Part shown: piece after piece, positions 15,165 to 22,774 of the stretch
How positions within the stretch are numbered: position 1 is the first letter of the stretch
Layout: each line of letters starts with the position of its first letter
Origin: Desulfobacteraceae bacterium
GTDB lineage: Bacteria > Desulfobacterota > DSM-4660 > Desulfatiglandales > Desulfatiglandaceae
Direction of reading: 5' to 3'
NCBI GenBank assembly: GCA_016783065.1
Contig: JADHXI010000018.1
Location: forward strand, 1-32,847
Length of the DNA: 32,847 nt
Translations under genes and position numbers: made by a program
The notes under the pieces: generated by a model
Told to the model about the DNA's origin: nothing
Database searches by the model: none
Seen by the model: only the letters and a program-made list of their open reading frames with translations

Positions 15165-17880
15165 CATTAGGGACAACATTTGTTCGAACTACACCCTGAA
15201 TAGATCGCGTTGGACCTTTCTGTTGGTAGCCTTGTTTGTGGGTGTATTGGGATTCCTGACACCAAGGGGGTTGATGGCTGAAGAAAAGGGAAAGGTGGCG
15301 GTATTGCCCTTTAGGGTCCATGCCTCCAAGGTCCTGGATCATCTTCGAACCGGTTTGCAAGAAATGCTGACCCTCCGCTTGGGGAAACTGGGTTTTGAAA
15401 CGATCAGCCCGAAGGTCATCAACAAGCATCCCGGGGCATTCCTGCCTGTCCCTGAAATAGAGGATCTCTTGAGATTGGGAAAAGAGCTTGAAACAGACTG
15501 GGTAATTTCTGGAAGCCTGACCCAGATCGGAGATAAGGCCAGTCTTGATCTGAAAGTGGTTGATGTGTCAGGAAGCAGACCGCCTTTTTTTATGTTCACG
15601 GTAGCCGAAGATATTGACCTGCTGGCCGATGCGGTCAAGCAAATTGCTGTAAGCATCGATCATAAGATTACCGGGGTGGTCCAGATAGACTCACTTCAAG
15701 TGAGGGGCAGTCACCGTGTGGAGAAAGATGCCATCCTGGCCGTGGTAAGGTCCAGGGTCGGGGACAAGCTTGACTTTGGTAAGCTCGATAAGGACCTTAG
15801 GGATATCTATAAGATGGGTTTCTTTAAGGATGTCAAGATGGAGACCGAAGACGGTCCCAAAGGGAAGATCGTTACCTTTATCGTAACTGAGAAACCCTCC
15901 ATAGGAAAAATTGTATTTAAGGGAAATAAAAAGATGGATGGGGATGACCTCAAAAAAGAAGTGGGGATAAGTCTCTACTCCATCCTTGACAACAATGATA
16001 TAAGACAAAGCATAAACAGACTGAAAGAATTCTACAGGCAAAAGGGCTATTATAACGTAGAAATAAAGGAAAAAACCGAACCCCTCCCCGATAACCAGGT
16101 GAAGCTGGAATATGACATTGATGAACATGAAAAAGTATACATAAAGAAAATCCAATTCGTTGGAAATACTGATTTCGATACCGATGAACTCAAAGGCGTG
16201 ATGGAGACAAGAGAAAAGTGGTTTCTTTCATGGATCACCGGGAGGGGGCTTCTGGATAAAAAGATGCTGGAGTTTGATGTCCACAAGCTGACCTCTTTCT
16301 ACCACAATCACGGCTTCATCAGGGCGAAGGTAGGTGAACCAAAGATAACCTATGACAAAAAGCTGGACGGTTTGGTGGTAACCATAGAGATCGACGAGGG
16401 GCCCAAGTATGGGATCGGTAAGGTGGCTGTCGAAGGGGACATGATAGAACCTGCTGATGAACTCCTGAAAAAAGTCCAGATCGGAAAGCAAAAGGTCTTT
16501 AACCGGCAGATCGTGCGGAGAGATGTCTCGGCCCTCAGAGAAGTTTACACGGATAAGGGTTATGCCTTTGCAGAAGTGACGCCCATAATCAGGGAAGGGA
16601 AAGAGACCCAACTGGCCGACGTCACCTACAAGATCTCCAAAGGGAAAAAGGTCCGCTTTGAAAGGATCAATATTACAGGTAACACGAGGACAAGGGATAA
16701 GGTTATCCGGCGTCAATTGAAGGTAATTGAGGGTGAGGATTTCAGCGGAAAGGGCCTGAAACAAAGCACGGCGAATCTCAATCGTCTGGGCTTTTTCGAG
16801 GATGTGGAGATCAAGACAAAGAAGGGAAGCAGCGATGACAAGATGATCCTGGATGTTAACGTGAAAGAGAGGGCCACGCGTACATTCAGTGTTGGTGCGG
16901 GGTATAGTTCGGCCTATTCGGCCTTTGTCATGTTCCAACTAGCCGATGACAACTTCTTGGGGTACGGACAAAAGCTGCAGGGGACCGCCAGGATTGGCCT
17001 TACCGCAAGTGAGTTTGACATAAAATTTGTTGAGCCATGGCTTTTCGACAGGCCCCTTTCCCTGGGCGTTGATGCCTACAGATGGTCCCAGGAGTATCCC
17101 GATTACAATCGAGCCAGTCTTGGCGGGGCTGTCAACCTCGGATTTCCCTTGGGCATTGATGCCTATACCAGGGGTTCGGTGATGTATGATTATGACGATG
17201 CAAAAATCTCTAACGTCTCATCGGATGCATCCCAGTCGCTTAAGGATATGATAGGCCGCAACCTGACCAGCAGTTCGACTTTCCGTATAAGACGAGACAG
17301 CAGGGACAGGCGTTTTAATACCTCCAAGGGTTCCGTAAACAGTATATCCCTTCAATATGCAGGGGGAATCCTGCAAGGGGATGAGTATTTCAACAAATAT
17401 CGGGCTCAATCTGCCTGGTTTTTCCCGTTTTTCTGGGACACGGTCTTCCTGGTACGGGGCCAGTGGGGGTATGCCCAAAAAAGGTCCGGAGGGAAATTGT
17501 CCGTCTTTCAAAAATTCTTCCTGGGTGGCATCAATACCATCCGAGGCTTTGACTACCAGAGCATTTCACCCATCGATGAAAAGACCGGTGATAGGGTAGG
17601 CGGTGAAATTATGATGGCCTACACCGGTGAATTCCGGTTCCCCCTGCTCAGGGAACAGGGGTTGGTGGGACTTGTATTTTTTGATGCCGGTAATGTATGG
17701 GCACAGAATCCGCCCCCCGGCATTATCAACGCTAGCGGTCTAAAGAAATCGGCTGGCGCAGGTGTCAGGTGGTATTCCCCCATTGGGCCTCTCCGTCTCG
17801 AATATGGGTGGGTTATAGGCCGTGAGAAGGGTGAGCCCGCAGGAAAATGGGAATTTACTATAGGAGGGACCCTCGATTAG
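15142..17880 (+). CDS. bamA: Outer membrane assembly factor BamA with extra N-terminal TolB/CsgG-like domain
   Basis: BamA inserts beta-barrel proteins into the outer membrane. The frame is open from 15010, but the best start is TTG 15142 with GGAG 7 bases upstream, giving 912 residues; an ATG is not available near. Visible parts are a signal peptide (residues about 18-46, LLVALFVGVLGFL then LMA/EE) and an alpha/beta domain at about 51-173. That domain (KVAVLPFRVHAS ... WVISGSLTQIG) resembles TolB-N/CsgG-like proteins. Five POTRA domains begin near 180, 253, 333, 423 and 503, and a 16-strand-type barrel runs from about 580. The conserved loop motif is IRGFDY (canonical VRGF). The C-terminus EFTIGGTLD lacks the usual final aromatic residue. 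It is followed by ompH, the Skp-type chaperone. Confidence 0.95.
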   Translation: MENSGRDNIRDNICSNYTLNRSRWTFLLVALFVGVLGFLTPRGLMAEEKGKVAVLPFRVHASKVLDHLRTGLQEMLTLRLGKLGFETISPKVINKHPGAFLPVPEIEDLLRLGKELETDWVISGSLTQIGDKASLDLKVVDVSGSRPPFFMFTVAEDIDLLADAVKQIAVSIDHKITGVVQIDSLQVRGSHRVEKDAILAVVRSRVGDKLDFGKLDKDLRDIYKMGFFKDVKMETEDGPKGKIVTFIVTEKPSIGKIVFKGNKKMDGDDLKKEVGISLYSILDNNDIRQSINRLKEFYRQKGYYNVEIKEKTEPLPDNQVKLEYDIDEHEKVYIKKIQFVGNTDFDTDELKGVMETREKWFLSWITGRGLLDKKMLEFDVHKLTSFYHNHGFIRAKVGEPKITYDKKLDGLVVTIEIDEGPKYGIGKVAVEGDMIEPADELLKKVQIGKQKVFNRQIVRRDVSALREVYTDKGYAFAEVTPIIREGKETQLADVTYKISKGKKVRFERINITGNTRTRDKVIRRQLKVIEGEDFSGKGLKQSTANLNRLGFFEDVEIKTKKGSSDDKMILDVNVKERATRTFSVGAGYSSAYSAFVMFQLADDNFLGYGQKLQGTARIGLTASEFDIKFVEPWLFDRPLSLGVDAYRWSQEYPDYNRASLGGAVNLGFPLGIDAYTRGSVMYDYDDAKISNVSSDASQSLKDMIGRNLTSSSTFRIRRDSRDRRFNTSKGSVNSISLQYAGGILQGDEYFNKYRAQSAWFFPFFWDTVFLVRGQWGYAQKRSGGKLSVFQKFFLGGINTIRGFDYQSISPIDEKTGDRVGGEIMMAYTGEFRFPLLREQGLVGLVFFDAGNVWAQNPPPGIINASGLKKSAGAGVRWYSPIGPLRLEYGWVIGREKGEPAGKWEFTIGGTLD

Positions 17881-17947
17881 AGATTCATGTTGTCCGACCG
17901 AAATTTTCGGGTGTGATGCCAGAAAAGGGCTTCCGGTTCGGACCTTT

Positions 17948-17977
17948 TTGGAAAATTGGAATTTCTTGTGGTAGAAT
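17948..17977 (+). promoter_or_regulatory. Possible promoter before ompH-lpxD
   Basis: TTGGAA (17948-17953) and TAGAAT (17972-17977) are 18 bp apart and end 54 bp before the ompH start, inside the 151-bp gap after bamA. The -10 matches 5 of 6 consensus positions, the -35 only 4 of 6. Co-transcription from upstream remains possible, because no clear terminator is seen after bamA. Confidence 0.33.
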
Positions 17978-18031
17978 TGTCTTCGACGAATTAATTTTTT
18001 GCTCCGGTTTGTCCGGGTTAGGGGGTAAAAT

Positions 18032-18565
18032 ATGAAGTTATACGGTTTCGTCCTGCTGGGTATCTTGTTGGTTTTTTCCTTTCAAAACCCGGCCTTGGCA
18101 GAAGATAAAATAAAGATTGGTGTCTTGGATATGCAAAAACTGCAACAGACGTCCAGTTCATTTCAGAAGATAAGGGAAAGGCTGAAAAAGAAATTTGATA
18201 TGCTCAAAAAGAAATTGAAGGCCGAAGAGGAAGGGATACTCAGGCTCGAGGAGGAGTTGAGGAAACAGAGCATGATGTTGAGTCTTGACGCCAAAGAAGA
18301 CAAACAGATGGAACTGGAAAAAAAACGGCGACATTACAAATATATCTATGGTGAAGTGACCCAGGACATGAAAGACACCGAGATCGACGCCACCCGAAAG
18401 GTTGGGAGAGAGATAGAGAAGATCGTTCAAAAAATTGCGAAAAGGGACGGGTACACAATTATTCTTGAGCAAGGGGCTGTGGGTCTCATCTATTATAATG
18501 ATTCCATAGATATAACAGATCAGGTGAGAAAGGCATATGACCGAAAAAAGCAAAAGGAGGGTTAG
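18032..18565 (+). CDS. skp: OmpH/Skp-family periplasmic chaperone
   Basis: Holds unfolded outer-membrane proteins in the periplasm on the way to BamA. The 177-residue protein has a signal peptide (MKLYGFVLLGILLVFSFQNP, cleavage after ALA) and the short beta strand IKIGVLDMQKL that starts the Skp body. A long charged coiled-coil hairpin follows (about 45-125, rich in Lys and Glu). The end returns to strand and helix (GYTIILEQGAVGLIYYNDSIDIT), the OmpH signature. The ATG is preceded by GTTAGGGGGT. Position between bamA and lpxD is the standard order. Sequence identity outside the signature cannot be judged, but the fold pattern is clear. Confidence 0.92.
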   Translation: MKLYGFVLLGILLVFSFQNPALAEDKIKIGVLDMQKLQQTSSSFQKIRERLKKKFDMLKKKLKAEEEGILRLEEELRKQSMMLSLDAKEDKQMELEKKRRHYKYIYGEVTQDMKDTEIDATRKVGREIEKIVQKIAKRDGYTIILEQGAVGLIYYNDSIDITDQVRKAYDRKKQKEG

Positions 18566-18568
18566 CGG

Positions 18569-19615
18569 TTGGAACTATCCCTTGGGGAAATCGCCCAACG
18601 CGTTGAGGGGAGGGTGATTGGCGATGAAGATATAATGATCGCAGGGGTCAACAGCTTGCAGGGTGCGGGCCCGGGGGAGATGTCGTTCTTTGGTGACCGG
18701 CGGTACAAGGAGGTCCTCAAAAAAACCAAGGCATCTGCGGTGTTTGTGCCAAAGGAAAATCCATCTTTCAAAGGATCTCAGGTGGTGGTTTCCAATCCCG
18801 AGTTGGCCTATGCCAAGGTGGCGGGCCTTTTCGCTCCCCCAGTCCCAAGGTTTGGTGGCATCAGCGAAGGGGCCGTCATCCATGAGAGTTGTGAGACAGG
18901 GGAGAACGTCTCCATCTATCCTCACGTGTACATTGGGGAAGAGGCGGCTATAGGGGAGGGGACTGTCCTCTTCCCAGGTGTTTTCATTGGCAATGGCGTC
19001 AAGATAGGAAAGGAGACCCTGATTTATCCCAATGTCACGATCCTGCACGATTGTCTGATTGGAGACAAGGTAATCATCCACGCGGGCTGTGTTATAGGAA
19101 GCGATGGATTCGGATATGTTCGGGATGGTTCCACTTCCGTGAAGATCCCTCAGACGGGTATCGTCCAGATTGATGACCACGTGGAGATAGGGGCCAATAG
19201 TTGTATTGACAGGGCTGCCTTGGGCAAGACATGGATAAAGAGGGGGGCAAAGCTGGATAACCTGGTGCAGGTGGCCCATAACGTGGTAATCGGAGAAGAC
19301 GCAATACTGGTGGCACAGGTGGGAATTTCGGGGAGTGTCCATATCGGCCGGGAGGTGATAATGGGTGGACAAGTTGGTATTGCCGATCACCTGGAGATTG
19401 GGGACAGGGCCATGATCGCCCCGCAGGCAGGTGTTGCAAAATCAATTCCTCCCGGAGGCGTGGTCTCCGGGACTCCGGCAATCCCGCACAGGCTTTATCT
19501 GAAGGCTACCAGCCTAATGTCACGACTGCCTCAGTTCAACAAGCGTCTTAAGGATCTCGAAAAGAGAATGGAAAGACAGGAGAAGGAAAACCGGGGAAAA
19601 CAGGAAAAATCATGA
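18569..19615 (+). CDS. lpxD: UDP-3-O-(3-hydroxyacyl)glucosamine N-acyltransferase
   Basis: LpxD adds the N-linked hydroxyacyl chain in the third step of lipid A synthesis. The start is TTG 18569 with a very strong AAAGGAGG 9 bases upstream, 3 bp after the ompH stop. The 348 residues divide into an N-terminal uridine-binding domain (1-100, LQGAGPGEMSFF) and a left-handed beta-helix of hexapeptide repeats (about 105-305). The catalytic His lies in NLVQVAHNVVIGE. GSDGFGYV and NSCIDRAALG are family motifs. A charged C-terminal helix (LKDLEKRMERQEKE) ends the protein. It shares a 4-base ATGA overlap with fabZ. Confidence 0.96.
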   Translation: MELSLGEIAQRVEGRVIGDEDIMIAGVNSLQGAGPGEMSFFGDRRYKEVLKKTKASAVFVPKENPSFKGSQVVVSNPELAYAKVAGLFAPPVPRFGGISEGAVIHESCETGENVSIYPHVYIGEEAAIGEGTVLFPGVFIGNGVKIGKETLIYPNVTILHDCLIGDKVIIHAGCVIGSDGFGYVRDGSTSVKIPQTGIVQIDDHVEIGANSCIDRAALGKTWIKRGAKLDNLVQVAHNVVIGEDAILVAQVGISGSVHIGREVIMGGQVGIADHLEIGDRAMIAPQAGVAKSIPPGGVVSGTPAIPHRLYLKATSLMSRLPQFNKRLKDLEKRMERQEKENRGKQEKS

Positions 19616-20058
19616 AACTGCCTTTAATCTATGAAGACATCATTAGGATACTCCCCCACCGCTACCCTTTCCTTCTGGTTGATATGGTAACGGAGTTGGA
19701 ATTGGGAAAGAGAGTGGTAGGCATCAAGAACGTGACAGCAAATGAACCCTTTTTTCAAGGACATTTTCCAGGCAAGCCCATCATGCCGGGGGTGCTGATC
19801 ATCGAGGGCATGGCCCAGGTGGGAGGTGTCCTGGCACGGTTGACAATCGGCGGGGTGACGGAAAAAGAAAAGGAAGATCCCGTCTTCTTCGTATCCATGG
19901 ATAAGGTGAAATTTCGGAGGACTGTTGTCCCGGGAAATCAACTCAGGTTCGAAGTTGAACCTTTAAGGACCGGCTCCAGGGTGTGGAAGATGGCCGGAAA
20001 GGCCTTTGTGGACGACGAGTTGGTGGCCGAAGCTCAACTGGTGGCTACGCTCGGATAA
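19612..20058 (+). CDS. fabZ: 3-hydroxyacyl-ACP dehydratase
   Basis: FabZ dehydrates 3-hydroxyacyl-ACP in fatty acid synthesis and competes with LpxA and LpxD for the same substrates. Its place in the lpx operon reflects that balance. The 148-residue hot-dog-fold protein has the catalytic His in LPHRYPFLLVD and the catalytic Glu in MPGVLIIEGMAQ. HFPGKPIMPG is the family signature. The insertion GVTEKEKEDPVFF is ordinary. It starts at an ATG overlapping the lpxD stop by 4 bases and is followed by lpxA after 24 bp. Confidence 0.97.
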   Translation: MKLPLIYEDIIRILPHRYPFLLVDMVTELELGKRVVGIKNVTANEPFFQGHFPGKPIMPGVLIIEGMAQVGGVLARLTIGGVTEKEKEDPVFFVSMDKVKFRRTVVPGNQLRFEVEPLRTGSRVWKMAGKAFVDDELVAEAQLVATLG

Positions 20059-20082
20059 GATGCCGGCGAAAACAGGGAATTT

Positions 20083-20874
20083 ATGGGGAAACAAAGGCCT
20101 GTAGCGATTCATAGGACGGCAGTGATCAGTCCGCACGCTGAACTATCTCCTGGTGTCGCGGTCGGCCCTTACAGCACCATAGGGGACCATGTTAGGGTGG
20201 GGCGTGACACGGAGATCGGGACCCACGTGGTCATTGAGGGCCACACGCAGATTGGGGAGAGGAATAAAATCTATCCCTTTTCATCCATAGGGTCCCCACC
20301 CCAAGATGTGGGTTATCAAGGGGAAGAGACACGTCTCATCATGGGAGATGACAATGTTGTTCGTGAGTATGTCACCATAAACCGTGCCACAACCAAGGAG
20401 GAGTGGAAGACAGTCGTCGGCAATCGCACCTATTTGATGGCATACGCACATGTGGCCCATGATTGCCGCCTGGACGACAATGTTATCATGACCAATGGTG
20501 CCACCCTTGGCGGACACGTCACAATAGGAGAGTACGCGACCCTGGGAGCCTTTTTGGCGGTTCAGCAATTTGTCAGGATAGGGGCGCATGCCTTCCTTGG
20601 CGCCAAATCAGGGATTGACAGGGACGTGCCGCCTTTTATGACAACGGCCGGTCCAAGAGCAAAACTTTACGGCGTTAACCAGAAGGGGCTGATTCGAAGG
20701 GGCTTTTCTCAAAATACAATAGACGTATTGAAGAGGGCCTACAGTATCATCTGGCGGGAGAATAAAAGGTTTGATGAGGGCATAAGACAGGTCAGGGAGA
20801 AGCTTGAGCCCCTGCCCGAACTGGAGATGCTCTTAGACTTTCTTGATGGTTCGAAGATGGGCGTGCTTAGATAG
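20083..20874 (+). CDS. lpxA: UDP-N-acetylglucosamine O-acyltransferase (LpxA), variant active site
   Basis: LpxA transfers a 3-hydroxyacyl chain to UDP-GlcNAc, the first lipid A step. The 263-residue protein is a hexapeptide-repeat beta-helix (about 5-190) with a helical C-terminal domain. The catalytic His126 sits in YAHVAHDC (Escherichia coli His125), and His145 matches His144. Compared with the Escherichia coli protein, the position of Lys76 is Gly77 (QDVGY), His99 is Asn100 (VTINRAT), His160 is Gln161 (VQQF), and the acyl-ruler Gly173 is Ala174. The segment RATTKEEWKT replaces the usual glycine-rich loop. These may be clade-normal, but they leave substrate preference open (UDP-GlcNAc or its 3-amino analogue). 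A gene resembling gnnA lies two genes downstream. Confidence 0.94.
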   Translation: MGKQRPVAIHRTAVISPHAELSPGVAVGPYSTIGDHVRVGRDTEIGTHVVIEGHTQIGERNKIYPFSSIGSPPQDVGYQGEETRLIMGDDNVVREYVTINRATTKEEWKTVVGNRTYLMAYAHVAHDCRLDDNVIMTNGATLGGHVTIGEYATLGAFLAVQQFVRIGAHAFLGAKSGIDRDVPPFMTTAGPRAKLYGVNQKGLIRRGFSQNTIDVLKRAYSIIWRENKRFDEGIRQVREKLEPLPELEMLLDFLDGSKMGVLR

Positions 20875-20911
20875 GGGACAGCTGGATCATAGGCACCTGA
20901 AGTGAACAAAG

Positions 20912-21787
20912 GTGAGAAAAGGCAGCATCGAGGGACGATTGGGAAAGACAGGGCCTGAAAAGGATGACGTCCTTGGCTTGATTGCCGGTGGCGGACAGTT
21001 TCCGCTCATGGTCGCACAGGCCGCAAGGAAACGAGGGCTACGTGTGGTGGCGGTGGCGCATCTTGAAGAAACCGATGCATCGCTCTCAGAGGAAGTCGAC
21101 CATCTCGTCTGGATAAAACTGGGGCAATTGGGGCAACTCATAAAGGCATTTAAGAAAAATGGCGTCCGAAATGCCCTTATGGCGGGGGCCATTCGAAAGC
21201 GAAGGATGTTTGAAATCAGGCCCGATCTGAAGGCCCTTTCGGTCGTGTCGAAGCTGGCCATATTTCATGACGATGATATCTTGAGGGCCGTGGCCAGGGA
21301 ACTGGCCAACGAGGGAATAGAAATCGTCAGTTCCACATCCTATTTACCCGAACTGTTGGCACCCCCCGGGTGCTTTACCAAACGAAAACCGACCCGGGCA
21401 GAGAAGGAAGACATCCAATTCGGATGGAAGGTGGCAAAGGAACTGGGAGGGTTGGATATTGGCCAGTGTGTGGTGCTAAGAAAAAAAACGGTCTTGGCCG
21501 TTGAGGCAATCGAAGGTACGGATGAGACCATTCAGAGGGGTGGGAGCCTGGCTAAAGAAAAGGCCGTTGTGGTCAAGGTCAGCAAACCGGGACAGGATCT
21601 CCGTTTTGATGTCCCCTCGGTCGGTCTTGAAACCCTAAAGGTGATGTCTCGGGTGAAGGCATCGGTCCTTGCCATTGAGGCAGAAAAAAGTTTGCTGTTT
21701 GACAAGTCAGAGATGATAGAATATGCGGATAGGGCTGGCATTACCATTGTATCTTGTAAATCAGTTGATGGCAGATTACTGACGTGA
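20912..21787 (+). CDS. lpxI: UDP-2,3-diacylglucosamine pyrophosphatase LpxI (DUF1009)
   Basis: LpxI hydrolyses UDP-2,3-diacylglucosamine to lipid X and UMP, replacing the unrelated LpxH found in gamma-proteobacteria. It has 291 residues. The N-terminal GLIAGGGQFPLMVAQAA and NALMAGAIRKRRMF are LpxI hallmarks. The C-terminal domain shows VVKVSKPGQDLRFDVPSVG, where the Asp of RFDVP likely corresponds to the catalytic Asp. The start is GTG 20912. The ribosome site is weak (AAAGG close by), so the exact start is less certain. The stop overlaps the next gene start as GTGA. No lpxH is seen in the window. Confidence 0.93.
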   Translation: MRKGSIEGRLGKTGPEKDDVLGLIAGGGQFPLMVAQAARKRGLRVVAVAHLEETDASLSEEVDHLVWIKLGQLGQLIKAFKKNGVRNALMAGAIRKRRMFEIRPDLKALSVVSKLAIFHDDDILRAVARELANEGIEIVSSTSYLPELLAPPGCFTKRKPTRAEKEDIQFGWKVAKELGGLDIGQCVVLRKKTVLAVEAIEGTDETIQRGGSLAKEKAVVVKVSKPGQDLRFDVPSVGLETLKVMSRVKASVLAIEAEKSLLFDKSEMIEYADRAGITIVSCKSVDGRLLT

Positions 21788-22752
21788 ACCAGGATAGATT
21801 AAAGGTTGCTGTAATAGGGGTTGGTCACCTCGGGGAATATCATGTGCAGAAATATCAGGCCATTCCCCATGTGGAACTGGTGGGGGTGGTAGACACCAAT
21901 CCCGATCGGCTGTCAGAGATAACGGGGTTTTACAGTACCAAGGGTTACCGAAGCCACCACGAAATCCTTGATATTGTGGACGCGGTCAGTCTTTCCGTGC
22001 CCACAGAGAAACATTTTGATGTGGCCAGAGATGTCCTTTCCAAAGGTGTGCATCTTCTTATTGAAAAACCCATCACATACAAACTTGAGCCGGCAGACAC
22101 CTTGATAAGCATGGCCCAAGAAAGGGATCTGGTCCTCCAGGTGGGGCTTGTTGAGCGTTTCAATCCCGCCGTCGTCGAGATGAAATCCTTACTCAACAGG
22201 CCCATTTTCATTGAGGCCCATCGAATGAACCTCTTTACCGTCCGGGGTACGGATGTGGATGTGGTCCTGGATCTGATGATCCACGATCTGGACATCATCC
22301 TCAGTGCTGTGAAATCGGAGGTCAAAGAGGTCCATGCCGTGGGGATGCCAGTAATTACGGATAAGACGGACATAGCCAACGTCAGGCTTATCTTTGAAAA
22401 TGGCACGGCAGCCAATCTGACCGCAAGCCGAGTGTCGGGAAAGATGCTGCGGAAGATCCGGGTATTTCAGCCGGACGCCTATATGTCTGCTGATTGCGGA
22501 AAAAGACAACTCACAGTAATTCGACTTGATAACGAAAACAGGGATTCCAATAATTTTCCCAGTGTCACCACCAGCAAAGAAAAACATCCAGACACCGACC
22601 CTCTGGCCGATCAAATCGCTTCCTTTGTGGCTGCCGTCATCAATGGGTCAGAGCCGGTTGTAAGCGGGCAGGATGGACGGAATGCCCTCAGGGTTGCCCT
22701 CGGCATCATAGACCAGATCGAGAGAGGCTACAAGAATTCCAGAACGCTCTAG
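21784..22752 (+). CDS. Gfo/Idh/MocA-family NAD(P)-dependent sugar dehydrogenase in the lpx operon
   Basis: The 322-residue protein has an N-terminal Rossmann fold (VAVIGVGHLGEYHVQKY, then Asp in GVVDTNPDR, which favours NAD) and the family EKP motif with its catalytic Lys (HLLIEKPITYK). The C-terminal alpha/beta domain has LDLMIHDLDIILS, where His and Asp commonly act in substrate binding. The start is GTG 21784, overlapping lpxI. In some bacteria GnnA of the same family oxidises C3 of UDP-GlcNAc so that GnnB can aminate it, and gnnA lies between lpxA and lpxB. Here no DegT-type GnnB is adjacent. A nucleotide-sugar or lipid A precursor substrate is likely from context, but the reaction is unknown. 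Confidence 0.85.
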   Translation: MNQDRLKVAVIGVGHLGEYHVQKYQAIPHVELVGVVDTNPDRLSEITGFYSTKGYRSHHEILDIVDAVSLSVPTEKHFDVARDVLSKGVHLLIEKPITYKLEPADTLISMAQERDLVLQVGLVERFNPAVVEMKSLLNRPIFIEAHRMNLFTVRGTDVDVVLDLMIHDLDIILSAVKSEVKEVHAVGMPVITDKTDIANVRLIFENGTAANLTASRVSGKMLRKIRVFQPDAYMSADCGKRQLTVIRLDNENRDSNNFPSVTTSKEKHPDTDPLADQIASFVAAVINGSEPVVSGQDGRNALRVALGIIDQIERGYKNSRTL

Positions 22753-22774
22753 TACCAAGAGTTCCAAACTCGCA

